The notes beneath the pieces were generated by a model, which was given only the letters and a program-made list of their open reading frames with translations, made no database searches and was not told the DNA's origin. Of a DNA stretch of 64,000 nucleotides, positions 1 to 9,074 are shown one piece after another. Within the stretch, counting starts at the first letter, position 1, and the number at the start of each line of letters is the position of its first letter. The stretch covers positions 62,001-126,000 of the forward strand of contig NZ_JAJNKA010000011.1 of assembly GCF_021533215.1 (NCBI RefSeq), written 5' to 3'. This DNA comes from Portibacter lacus (GTDB taxonomy: Bacteria; Bacteroidota; Bacteroidia; Chitinophagales; Saprospiraceae). The position numbers were made by a program, and so were the translations under genes.

Positions 1-2627
1 CTTAATGCATCTTGTAAAATCATATCAAGATCCTCAAAATTCATTGCAGATAAAGCTTCTAAGCTTTCTATTTTAACCTTTTCAGACTTGCTGTTGGTAT
101 ATAAGTTTTCAATGTCATCAATTCTATCAGACATTTTTAATCTGCTAATAGCGCTGATCACTTCAATCTGGATATTTTCAGAAGATTCCGTAAGTAAGTT
201 ATCTATAAGACCATTCATCTGACTTTTCACATAGCTACCATCTCTTGCGGTCAGTTTTCTATTTCGACCATCCACTCTATCTAGAGGAGAAGGATTTTCC
301 CAGGTAGAAAGACAAGCCATCGCTTCTGCTCTCATAGCATCTGGCTTTCTTTTATCCTGCGCGTATTTAATTAATTGGTCAATGTTTTCTTTTTCAGCCA
401 ATCTGAAATTAGCATTGATAGCTCTTCTGATAAGTGCTTCATTCTTGAAATTGGTGGTATTCAATAATGCCGCTAGGTCAGGCATTGCGCCCATAATAGA
501 CCTGTCATCATTAATTGCTCTTGCTGCTTCAGTAACAATAAGCTCATTTTTGTCCGTTAGGTAAACCTTAATCTGATCGCTTGACATTCTTCGCAGTGCA
601 ACGACGGCTCCGATTCGAACAGCATATGATGGATCGTTATTAAAGGAAGCAAGGTAAGTATCATCACCTATAAGAGACAATGCATAAGAAGCAGCGTGTC
701 TTATGTATAAATCTTTACCATTATTGCTTCTTATTAAGTCAATTAATTCCTCTTTCGCTCCTTCGAATTTCATTCTTCCCAATGCTTCTGCAGCAATCAT
801 CTGAACTCGTAGAGATTTATCTTTTAGCGCTGGAATGATCTGGTCACCAGCTTCTGCATATCTTACATCCCCAAGCATCTTAATTGCTTGAGCTTTTATC
901 TCTGGATCTATATGATTGATAAACTTTGTTAGGTATGCAGCTTGGGATTTATCTTTTCTAGCGATTTGTGAAAGACCCCAAATCGAATGTATAATGCTCA
1001 TTTGGTTTTTACTAGAGGATAGAACAGTGTGAAATGCAGCAATTCCTGGTTTTCCTTTCTTTGCTATTTCAAATTGTGCTTTTAACCTAACACGCATATC
1101 GTCGTGTTCAAGTAGAGGAATTAAGTTTTTAGTGGATAGCTTTCCATAATCCATGGTTAATTCACGTTGAGTTGCCTTTCTCAGTGGATTTTGCTCTGCA
1201 GCAGGAACATCTAATTTCCAGATTCTACCTTTATCTTTAGTTCCCCATCCATCGATCCAGTCTCCGAAATATAATGCACCATCAGGTCCGAAATCTAGAC
1301 CAGTAGGAAGTAAGCCTGAAACAACTTCTTGCGTTTCGCCTAGTTTGAATCCAGCACCATTAGGTTCCATTGTAAATGCATGAATAGGCGAATTAGCAGG
1401 ATTTCCTCTGAATTCTGCAATAAAGAAATGGTCATTCCATTTTTCACCAAGAGCGGTTCCTGGATTGTAAACCATTCCAGTCGGTCCGTTCACATAGTTC
1501 TGAATAGGAGGAATAATATAGGCTGCTTGTCCTTCCCAGTATGGGATACTCATTTTTTCGTCGATCCATACCTTGTAACTATTATTATTAGGATCTGTAT
1601 ATTTTCCAAACTGCCAGTTCGTTCTCCATCCAGCATCCGATCCATTAATTACATACATTAATCGTTCTCTTTCTCCTCTATGGTCACCATCATTATCTTC
1701 TGTAATTAAGTTGCCATATTTATCGAAAACAAATTCATGTGTATTTCTTACACCAGCTGCATAGACTTCGAAATTGCTTCCATCAGGGTCAGAACGTACG
1801 ATTACTCCTTGATTAGGATACTCCCATTTATTACCATCTTTATCTGTAGCGTTCATTCCGATATCACCGATTCCCCACCAGATTCTGCCTTGTGGTCCGA
1901 TGGTTACACCTGACATTCCATGTCCACTAAATCCAATGTGAACAGCGAATCCATTGATCAGTGATTGAGTCTTGTCACCTATACCATTATTATCCGTATC
2001 TGAAATTCTCCATAAGTCTGGTGCAACTGCGAGGTAGATTTCTCCATCATGTGCAAGAATTCCATTCGCAACATCTGTGTTTTCTTGGTTGAAATCTTTT
2101 AAATATAGTCTAGAGGTTTCTGCAACGCCATCATTATCTTCATCCGCAACATACCAGATTTCTTCCTTTTGTACTGCTAGATCTTTCCAATCAAGCACGC
2201 CATCTTCATTTAGATCCTTTAAGAACTTTTCAGATTCTTCTGAATTTTCGGTAAAAGTCTCTTTCAAGAAAGCTCTTCGGTCTTCTGCTGTTTCGAATGA
2301 AATAGAAGCAGTCATCCAATTTCGGTGACCACGTATGTCAAATTCTGAATTTTCTTGCCTTGTTGCACTTGTATAAAAAATCCGTCCTTGTGGATCTATG
2401 CTGATAGCGATAGGATCGTGCACAAGAGAATCTGAACCCCACAAAGATAATTCCATTCCATCAGCAACTTGAACTGCCACTTCTTCTCTAATCTTTTTAG
2501 CATCTGAGAGCGCATTTTCTGCCTTTACAGATCTTACAGTTTTAAAAGTTTCTTTTGTAGGCGTTGTTGTAGGTGTGCAGCTGAACATTAATAGCGCTAG
2601 AGCACCGACAACCAAGTGGATTTTCAT
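1..2627 (-). CDS. Membrane-bound dehydrogenase-like propeller/HEAT-repeat lipoprotein (partial)
   Basis: Partial gene: the stop lies beyond the left edge and 875 codons are visible. I read it directly from the reverse strand. The start is an ATG followed by a hydrophobic stretch ending in lipobox LMFSC, so it should be an envelope lipoprotein. Residues about 45-430 resemble the glucose/sorbosone-dehydrogenase-type beta-propeller of the putative membrane-bound dehydrogenase family described from Planctomycetes and Bacteroidota. Segments such as GHGMSGVTIGPQGRIWWGIG and PTGLDFGPDGALYFGDW fit that fold. Three acidic calcium-type loops occur early (DLNEDGVLDW, DEDNDGVAE, DTDNNGIGD). From about residue 450 the chain becomes HEAT-like helical repeats. 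Many relatives end in a cytochrome c domain; whether this one does cannot be seen. Substrate unknown. Confidence 0.8.
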   Translation of the reverse strand, partial: MKIHLVVGALALLMFSCTPTTTPTKETFKTVRSVKAENALSDAKKIREEVAVQVADGMELSLWGSDSLVHDPIAISIDPQGRIFYTSATRQENSEFDIRGHRNWMTASISFETAEDRRAFLKETFTENSEESEKFLKDLNEDGVLDWKDLAVQKEEIWYVADEDNDGVAETSRLYLKDFNQENTDVANGILAHDGEIYLAVAPDLWRISDTDNNGIGDKTQSLINGFAVHIGFSGHGMSGVTIGPQGRIWWGIGDIGMNATDKDGNKWEYPNQGVIVRSDPDGSNFEVYAAGVRNTHEFVFDKYGNLITEDNDGDHRGERERLMYVINGSDAGWRTNWQFGKYTDPNNNSYKVWIDEKMSIPYWEGQAAYIIPPIQNYVNGPTGMVYNPGTALGEKWNDHFFIAEFRGNPANSPIHAFTMEPNGAGFKLGETQEVVSGLLPTGLDFGPDGALYFGDWIDGWGTKDKGRIWKLDVPAAEQNPLRKATQRELTMDYGKLSTKNLIPLLEHDDMRVRLKAQFEIAKKGKPGIAAFHTVLSSSKNQMSIIHSIWGLSQIARKDKSQAAYLTKFINHIDPEIKAQAIKMLGDVRYAEAGDQIIPALKDKSLRVQMIAAEALGRMKFEGAKEELIDLIRSNNGKDLYIRHAASYALSLIGDDTYLASFNNDPSYAVRIGAVVALRRMSSDQIKVYLTDKNELIVTEAARAINDDRSIMGAMPDLAALLNTTNFKNEALIRRAINANFRLAEKENIDQLIKYAQDKRKPDAMRAEAMACLSTWENPSPLDRVDGRNRKLTARDGSYVKSQMNGLIDNLLTESSENIQIEVISAISRLKMSDRIDDIENLYTNSKSEKVKIESLEALSAMNFEDLDMILQDAL

Positions 2628-2909
2628 ATTTAGTATTTTAAGTAAATATACAATTTATAGACTTTAATTAAATTTTGAACCCTTATAAATAGGGGCTGTA
2701 AGATTTTTTTTGAAAAAATAGAGAATTAAAAGTAGGGTAGTTGTCATTTTACGGTTTCTTTAATATACCTAACATTTACTAATTCACCTCTCTATATGCT
2801 GAGCAATTTAGCTTTTAGCTATCCAGTTTTTAGCATTTATATACGCACAGAATAATCAAAGATCTTCCAAAAAATCAATTTGGTTATTTATTAAATACAA
2901 ATTCAATTT

Positions 2910-5900
2910 ATGAATATGAGTGTGATATTGAGGCATTTAGCTTCCTGGGATTCCTATGCCATTAACTTAAAGACAGGTTCTCTTTTCTTATTTCTTTTTA
3001 TGTGTGTTGCTCTAAATGCACAAGCTCCTAACTGGGCGGAATTAATGTACAAAGAAGGTGCAGATGTTCAGAAAGTTTCCGAAGCTTATGAAGCGTATTA
3101 TGAGTCGCATGAATTTGTGAAAAATAGATACACTCAAGACTATAAAAGATTTTTGAGAGGCAAAACTAGAGAAGCCTTCGAATTGAAAGACACGAAGACG
3201 CTGAGATCTCAGCAGGAATTGTATCAAAATAAATTATTGATAAATAATACAAGAGGTCCAGGTTCCACATGGCAGCCATTAGGCCCCTTTGATATTGATT
3301 TGAACTCTTCAGCCGTAGGAACTACTCCAGGGTTAGCACATATTTACACTGTGGAGAAGAATGGGTTTCTAGTTGCAGGAACGGCTACATCAGGAGCTTG
3401 GAAATCCACAAATAATGGAAGTACATGGCAAGCGATCACTAAAAATTTAATGGTTACGGAAGTAAAGGCAGTAGAAATTGTTGGGAGCACAATTTATATT
3501 GGCGGAAATGGTCACATCTATAAGAGTACAAATGGAGGTTCTTCATGGTCAGAAACTGGAAGTTCTTCTTTTAAAAATCAATACCATAATACATTAGATA
3601 TCGTTTCATCAAATTCAGTTTTATTTGCGGCTACAAATTATGGTTTTTATCGAAGTACGGATGCGGGAAATAACTGGACTCAGATAGCATCAGGAAAAGT
3701 ACAAGAAATAGAGGTTCATCCTACGAATCCTGATGTTATTTACTTTATAAAACAAGAAGGAAGTGGAACAGCTTTTTACAGATCGATGGATGGAGGGCTT
3801 AATTTCACACAATTAACTAACGGGTATCCTGTAGTTGCCAATGGGGAAGAACAGTTGAGAACTGAAATTGCAGTTACTCAGGCGCAACCGGATAGAATCG
3901 TAGCATTAGCAACTGGAATCGCGAATGGAGGTTCTGGATTATATGGAATCTATGTTTCTGACGATATGGGCAGTTCTTGGACTTTTAAATGTTGCGGAAC
4001 AGGACCTGGAGGTCCAGCCTCTGCATCGAATAAAAATATCATGGCTTGGCAGATCACAGGAGAGGTTAGTGGAGGACAATACTATTATGATGTTGCATTG
4101 GCTGTCTCGCAAATCAATCCTGACGAAATATATACAGGTGGAATTAACATTTGGAAATCTACCGATGGAGGAACAACATTTGTCAATAACGCTGACTACA
4201 TTTTTAATAAAGCTAAGGAGAAATATGTTCACGCAGATATTCAAGATATTAGAATTATCGGAAACGAAATTTGGGTAGCAACAGATGGCGGAATATTTAT
4301 GTCCAATGATAGTGCAGAAACATTTAACAAGAGAATGTACGGGATAGTAGGGACTGATTTTAGAGGTTTCGGAGCTGGAGCAAAAGATGGAGAAGTATTA
4401 ATAGGTGGAACCTACCACAACGGAACACTACTTAAGGAAAATAATACATATGAAGGCGGATGGTTATCTACTTATAGTGGGGACAACACGCATGGAAATG
4501 TTAATCCTCAAAACAATAAAATAACTTATAGTGATATAGGGATAATGACATTGCCAGGGAATGCTAGCTCAGTTCCTACACTTAAAACATTGACCATTAA
4601 ACCTAATGCCTCGTATAAAACAGGCGAATCCAGTGAGTATGTTTTTCATCCTAATAGCGGTGATATCTTTTTCCTAGGATCAGGCGGAAGTCTTTTCAAA
4701 ACCACAGATAATGGAACTAACTTTACTCAACTCCATAATTTCGGAAGTGGAAAAGTGACTAAAATAGAAATCGCACCAGCGAATCCAGATATAATTTACG
4801 TCGTTTATTACCCCAGTTATGATAGCCATAAAAAGCTTTACAGGACAACTGATGGAGGACAATCTTGGGATGATATTTCTCCCTTGTCCTCCGTTTTTCA
4901 AAACAATAAATTATGGATTGCATGGGACATTGCAGTGAGTTCAACTAATCCAGATGAACTTTGGTTAGCTCGAACACCACAGACTAGTTCGAATGCGAAT
5001 ATTGATGGATATCAGGTTTTTCATACAGCAGATGCAGGAGGATCATGGAATAATATTTCGACCTCTTCATTGAATGGTGAGATGCTTACGAATATTGTTC
5101 ATCAACACGGAACGAATGGTGGTGTTTACATTGGTACACGAAGAACTGTATTTTATAAAAATGCAGCAATGTCACAATGGGCATTATTTCAGAACGGACT
5201 TCCTGCGCTTACGTATTCTACAAATTTGGTTATTCTATATAACCAGAATAAAATTGTAAATGCAACACACAGAGGTGTGTATTCAGTGGACTTATACGAA
5301 ACGGTAGTAAAAGATGTAGCTTTCCAAGTAGATAAAACAGAAGGGTTATGTGAGCGAGATTTCTTTCAATTTTCTAATAATTCAAAAGGATTTCTTGCGA
5401 GTGCTACGGTAAAGTGGACATTCGAAAATGGAAATCCATCTGTCTCTTATGACGAAAATCCAATGGTGAGATTTAATGGAGTAGGAGGGCATAATGTAAC
5501 TCTAGAGATCATAGAAAATGGAAAGTCTACTCAGAAAACAGAAGTTGATTTTATAACGGTGCAAGAATCATGTGGTATAGAATCACTACCTGGGAGCGCA
5601 TTGAGAACAAATAATAACAACTATTTGATCGTTCCGGCAATTGGCTTGGAAACGAATGAGATTAGTTTCTCTACATGGGTAAAAAGAGAAGGTACGACAA
5701 AAGATAATGCAGGGCTTTTCACGATGCGTCGATTCGCGAATACAACAGGGCTGTCCATTTCATCTAGTGGTGAAGTAAAATACATGTGGGATCAAGTAGA
5801 ATTAGGAATTCCAACTGGACTAAAGATCGAGAAGAGCAAGTGGACTCACGTTGCGATGACGGTAAGTCCTACTGAGCTTAGAGTATATGTAGATGGGATA

Positions 5901-7184
5901 GAAAAGGTTTTCGCAGGTAATTATTCGCCAGTTATTTTTGACAAGGATCTTTTAATAGGCAAAGATATAAACTCTTATATCTACTATTTTAATGGTTACT
6001 TTGACGAGTTTAGTGTTTATGATAAAACACTTTCGACAGCTGAAGTTAGATCACATATGAACTTGGTGAAATACGAAGAGGCGGTATCCGGGCTTCATAA
6101 TTATTTTCAGTTTAATGATGAAACTTCAGTAACTAAAGATGTGATTGGATCTAAGCATGCGAGTTTCTTTTCAAATGCTGATTTTGTAGAATCTATGGCT
6201 CCGATAGGGAAGGGAACATCACAAGTGAAAAAAATTGAAAATTTTGGAATTCACACTTTCGATGCGGTTAATGTAGAATTGAATATTGAATCAGGAATTT
6301 CATGCAATAGTGATTTGGGAGTATATCGAATAGAGAGAAATGTGAGTGGATCATCAGATCTTCACAGCTCAGACTATTTATACATCGTTAATCATTTTGC
6401 GGAAGATGATTTTATAATAAATGGAGAAATTTCGATATCCAGAGCATTTGATGAATTAGTAGATTCAGGGGTTTCAAAGGACTCGTTTAAGTTGTATCAA
6501 CTAGCTTTCGATGAAGTTCCGGAATGGGAAAATAATACAAGAGCTTATTCTATGGATTTTGATCCTGACAATGATGATAAAGTGATTTTCGAAGTTCATG
6601 AAGAAAAGGAAATGGAAGGTAAATTTTTGGTTTCTTATAATCCAATGAATGCTTCATTAGCTATATCAGATATTTACTTTGAATTAGATATAATTAGACC
6701 TGGAGTTGTTGATGTTCAATGGTTTCTTCATCCAGAAGATCATTTTATTAGAACAGAATTGCAGCGAAGTGGTGATGGAAGAAGATTTGAAGCGATAAAG
6801 GTTATTGATAATGAAGAAGGTCAATTAGCATTTAGTTACATAGATGAAAGTCCATTAAAAGGTCGAAATTATTATCGTGTAAAAATGACTTATGATGATC
6901 TAAGTACAGATTATTCAAAGATAGATCACATTCGGGTTTCATCAACGATAGCCGATCAGTTCTTATATCCGAATCCTTTAGTGGGTGGTAGTGAGTTGGT
7001 TCTGAATGATGTGAGATTAGATGGAGCGAGTATGACGATATATAATATGACAGGAAAGAAGGTGAAGTATTTATCAAATATCGAAAGAGGGAAGGTGGAT
7101 GTATCATCGCTTTCGGCGGGAAGTTATATTGTAGTGATCGATGAAAGAACGGCTAGGAGGCAGCAGATATTAATTAAAAATTAA
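2910..7184 (+). CDS. T9SS-secreted protein with BNR/sortilin-like propeller, PKD, LamG and sorting domain
   Basis: 1424 aa. An N-terminal segment ending in LFLFMCVALNAQA looks like a signal peptide with an unusually long stretch of about 23 residues before the hydrophobic core. Residues about 120-790 carry at least ten Asp-box/BNR motifs (for example KSTNNGSTW, RSTDAGNNW, KTTDNGTNF, RTTDGGQSW), typical of a Vps10/sortilin-like propeller. A PKD-like domain follows (about 807-887, with VKWTFENGNPSVSYDENP), then a concanavalin-like LamG domain (about 894-1050). A short Fn3-like module comes next, and the last ~75 residues are a type A T9SS sorting domain starting YPNPLVGG and ending QQILIKN. It should be exported through the T9SS to the surface or medium. 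The role is probably adhesion or polymer binding; no catalytic residues are recognised. Confidence 0.85.
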   Translation: MNMSVILRHLASWDSYAINLKTGSLFLFLFMCVALNAQAPNWAELMYKEGADVQKVSEAYEAYYESHEFVKNRYTQDYKRFLRGKTREAFELKDTKTLRSQQELYQNKLLINNTRGPGSTWQPLGPFDIDLNSSAVGTTPGLAHIYTVEKNGFLVAGTATSGAWKSTNNGSTWQAITKNLMVTEVKAVEIVGSTIYIGGNGHIYKSTNGGSSWSETGSSSFKNQYHNTLDIVSSNSVLFAATNYGFYRSTDAGNNWTQIASGKVQEIEVHPTNPDVIYFIKQEGSGTAFYRSMDGGLNFTQLTNGYPVVANGEEQLRTEIAVTQAQPDRIVALATGIANGGSGLYGIYVSDDMGSSWTFKCCGTGPGGPASASNKNIMAWQITGEVSGGQYYYDVALAVSQINPDEIYTGGINIWKSTDGGTTFVNNADYIFNKAKEKYVHADIQDIRIIGNEIWVATDGGIFMSNDSAETFNKRMYGIVGTDFRGFGAGAKDGEVLIGGTYHNGTLLKENNTYEGGWLSTYSGDNTHGNVNPQNNKITYSDIGIMTLPGNASSVPTLKTLTIKPNASYKTGESSEYVFHPNSGDIFFLGSGGSLFKTTDNGTNFTQLHNFGSGKVTKIEIAPANPDIIYVVYYPSYDSHKKLYRTTDGGQSWDDISPLSSVFQNNKLWIAWDIAVSSTNPDELWLARTPQTSSNANIDGYQVFHTADAGGSWNNISTSSLNGEMLTNIVHQHGTNGGVYIGTRRTVFYKNAAMSQWALFQNGLPALTYSTNLVILYNQNKIVNATHRGVYSVDLYETVVKDVAFQVDKTEGLCERDFFQFSNNSKGFLASATVKWTFENGNPSVSYDENPMVRFNGVGGHNVTLEIIENGKSTQKTEVDFITVQESCGIESLPGSALRTNNNNYLIVPAIGLETNEISFSTWVKREGTTKDNAGLFTMRRFANTTGLSISSSGEVKYMWDQVELGIPTGLKIEKSKWTHVAMTVSPTELRVYVDGIEKVFAGNYSPVIFDKDLLIGKDINSYIYYFNGYFDEFSVYDKTLSTAEVRSHMNLVKYEEAVSGLHNYFQFNDETSVTKDVIGSKHASFFSNADFVESMAPIGKGTSQVKKIENFGIHTFDAVNVELNIESGISCNSDLGVYRIERNVSGSSDLHSSDYLYIVNHFAEDDFIINGEISISRAFDELVDSGVSKDSFKLYQLAFDEVPEWENNTRAYSMDFDPDNDDKVIFEVHEEKEMEGKFLVSYNPMNASLAISDIYFELDIIRPGVVDVQWFLHPEDHFIRTELQRSGDGRRFEAIKVIDNEEGQLAFSYIDESPLKGRNYYRVKMTYDDLSTDYSKIDHIRVSSTIADQFLYPNPLVGGSELVLNDVRLDGASMTIYNMTGKKVKYLSNIERGKVDVSSLSAGSYIVVIDERTARRQQILIKN

Positions 7185-7225
7185 GAAGACGCTTGATGTT
7201 ATTTCTGTTGAAAGAAGCATTTCAT

Positions 7226-7252
7226 GATGTTATCACTTTCAGTGATGACATC
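7226..7252. repeat. Palindrome, member of a dispersed GATRWCATC family
   Basis: A 12-bp stem with a 3-nt loop: GATGTTATCACT pairs with AGTGATGACATC with one G-T. It lies after the T9SS cargo gene and has no T-tract, so it is not a normal terminator. The ends GAT-RWC-ATC and the AGYG centre match the 30-bp palindromes at 12632, 12705 and 50481. Confidence 0.7.
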
Positions 7253-7276
7253 AATGTTGCAATGCTAATATTGCAC

Positions 7277-7309
7277 AAAAAAAATGTCGCAATTCTTAGA
7301 GTTGCGACA
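7277..7309 (-). terminator. Intrinsic terminator of the 7353 regulator gene
   Basis: On the minus strand TGTCGCAA and TTGCGACA form an 8-bp stem with a 9-nt loop. It is followed immediately by eight T residues. It sits 44 nt beyond the stop of the ArsR-type gene. Confidence 0.85.
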
Positions 7310-7352
7310 CATTACTTTATTCGTTCTGTTGGTAATTCGTAAATGTAAATAT

Positions 7353-7658
7353 TTATTTTCCCAGAAATCTATTTACAGCCCGCTTTGCCTTTTCAACTAT
7401 ATCATAGTTAATAGTATAATGGATATATTTACCATCCCTATTTGCCTCTACGACTCCAGCAAGTCTTAATATTCGCAAATGCTGTGACGTTATAGATTGT
7501 TCTAAATTTAGAGTGTTATAAATTTTATTTACATGAATGCAATCATTCATGTCTATAAACTCTAAAATTTTCAACCGTAATGGGTGCGCAAGCGCACGCA
7601 TGAGTTCGCATGAGACATGCAACTTCTCATTGTCAAAAGTAACCTTAGTCTTTCTCAT
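7353..7658 (-). CDS. ArsR-family winged-helix regulator
   Basis: 101 aa, compact winged-helix protein of the ArsR/SmtB family. The recognition region LEQSITSQHLRILRLAGVV and the wing VEANRDGKYIHYTIN are plain. The usual metal-binding ELCVC or DxHxxxH motifs are absent; its two cysteines (about residues 16 and 40) are isolated. It may respond to something other than metal or act constitutively. It lies downstream of, and in the same direction as, a 112-aa paralogue (start 8210), separated by 213 bp, with its own intrinsic terminator. No transporter, reductase or other typical target is adjacent. Target and signal unknown. Confidence 0.85.
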   Translation of the reverse strand: MRKTKVTFDNEKLHVSCELMRALAHPLRLKILEFIDMNDCIHVNKIYNTLNLEQSITSQHLRILRLAGVVEANRDGKYIHYTINYDIVEKAKRAVNRFLGK

Positions 7659-7871
7659 TAATTTTATTTGTAGTATTTCTTAATCGACCTTGAGACAAAT
7701 ATGGGCAATAAAATTTTCATATCAAAATAAATATTATAAAAAATTGTAATTTATAACTTACTGATAAAAAAATCCGTGAAATCTTAGTCTGTAATCTTGT
7801 AGTTCTCTTTATTGCTCAAATGTAAAAGTCTCTAATTCAAATACTTAGGTTACTTGTTATAAAGTAGGGTT

Positions 7872-8210
7872 CTAACCAGCTAAATCTTCCACTAACTGTG
7901 AAATTTGACCAAGCCTATTTCTATCTAATGAATAATAGATGAATTTTCCTTGGCGCTCAGTTATCACAACTCCTGCTCTTCTTAAAATTGCTAAATGTTG
8001 TGATGCGACAGATTGCTCTAATCTTAACTTGATATAAATATCAGTTACAGTCATTGTATCGGAATCTTCTAAAAGATCGATGATTCGCTGTCTCAGTTTA
8101 TGATTAACAGCTCTTAAAACCAATACTGCTTTTCTCAAGTCAGCATAATCCAATTGGATATCCTTATCTCCTTGCTTGAGCGTAACGGTTTCGTTTTTCT
8201 TATTTCTCAT
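7872..8210 (-). CDS. ArsR-family winged-helix regulator (paralogue of 7353 gene)
   Basis: 112 aa. The same architecture as the neighbour: LEQSVASQHLAILRRAGVV (recognition helix) and ITERQGKFIYYSLD (wing). There are no cysteines and no recognisable metal site. An N-terminal extension of about 20 charged residues precedes the fold. The two proteins are clearly paralogous, most conserved from the LEQS helix to the wing, which suggests an old local duplication with divergence in ligand or partner. The upstream 150 bp are very AT-rich without a convincing promoter. Confidence 0.85.
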   Translation of the reverse strand: MRNKKNETVTLKQGDKDIQLDYADLRKAVLVLRAVNHKLRQRIIDLLEDSDTMTVTDIYIKLRLEQSVASQHLAILRRAGVVITERQGKFIYYSLDRNRLGQISQLVEDLAG

Positions 8211-8367
8211 ATAAAATAAATTTTAAAAAATGTTCACGGATAATTACATATTACAGATAAACCAAAACTGTACCAGAAAATACCATGACATATTTTATTT
8301 ATATATAACCAGCTGATTTTTAGTTATATTATATGAACAAAAAAGATTTAATAAAGGTTCTAGAAGT

Positions 8368-9045
8368 CTAGAATAGAGGCTTTTTAGACTGTGTAACCTT
8401 GGGTGCTTTGAAGTAATTCGGTGAATAACTGATCATATCCACGAAGTTTTTACTCCTAAATTTAGCCTGAATAAGAGGTAAAAGATAACTTGCTGATAAC
8501 CTAAATGGCAAAAAATCATACCCTTTTGTCTTGAAAACATCTTTGCATTTCTCCACTCCTGTTCCACATAAAACGATTTTTTTACCATTATATATATTAA
8601 AGGAGTCCTCTTCTAAGATCAAATTGTGAGTTTCTTTTACTTCTTCAAGCTTATTATTATAGGTAGAAGTATACACTTCCATTCGACGAGCGTCTATCAT
8701 CGGTATATATAGATCACCCTCTGCAAGGCTGCTAGCGTGTGTTGCAATGGCCTCTAATGTGTTAACTGTTATAAGTGGTATCTGTAGCCCGAAACATATT
8801 CCTTTCGCTGTAGCAGCTGAAACACGCAGTCCAGTATAAGAGCCTGGCCCATCACTTACCGCAACTGCATCAAGCTCTTGCATGCTTATGTTTGCTTCAG
8901 AAAGACATTGCTGGATAAACAGCGTCATCTTTCTCGTATGAGAAAAAGGTTCTGTAGTCTCAATAAGACTAAGAATCTCATTTTCATCACTTACACAAAC
9001 AGAGCAAACCTCTGAAGAACTTTCTAAGCTTAAAATTTTTGCCAT
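8368..9045 (-). CDS. tsaB: tRNA threonylcarbamoyladenosine biosynthesis protein TsaB
   Basis: TsaB (YeaZ) is the inactive ASKHA-fold partner of TsaD in t6A37 modification of ANN-decoding tRNAs. Seen here: N-terminal MAKILSLESSSEVCSV (phosphate-1-like strand), the family signature AVSDGPGSYTGLRVSAATAKG, and a total of 225 aa, normal for the family. I chose the ATG at 9045. A TTG three codons earlier would also be in frame, but it forms the end of the TATATTTG promoter box, which lies exactly 6 nt before this ATG. The gene follows the S41 protease gene by 29 bp and may also be read from it. tsaD, tsaC and tsaE are not in the window. Confidence 0.92.
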   Translation of the reverse strand: MAKILSLESSSEVCSVCVSDENEILSLIETTEPFSHTRKMTLFIQQCLSEANISMQELDAVAVSDGPGSYTGLRVSAATAKGICFGLQIPLITVNTLEAIATHASSLAEGDLYIPMIDARRMEVYTSTYNNKLEEVKETHNLILEEDSFNIYNGKKIVLCGTGVEKCKDVFKTKGYDFLPFRLSASYLLPLIQAKFRSKNFVDMISYSPNYFKAPKVTQSKKPLF

Positions 9046-9051
9046 AAGGCA

Positions 9052-9059
9052 CAAATATA
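9052..9059 (-). promoter_or_regulatory. TAnnTTTG promoter box 6 nt before the tsaB ATG
   Basis: Minus-strand TATATTTG matches the Bacteroidota sigma-A -7 consensus TAnnTTTG. Six bases (TGCCTT) separate it from the ATG. I see no TTG at the -33 distance. The same spacing occurs at 21570 and 29991. Confidence 0.5.
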
Positions 9060-9074
9060 AAGGATTTCTATTCC

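Noticed and set aside
8358-8373. Palindrome TTCTAGA-ag-TCTAGAA at the tsaB stop
   Set aside because: The 2-nt loop is too short for a stable hairpin and there is no T-tract; probably chance in AT-rich DNA.
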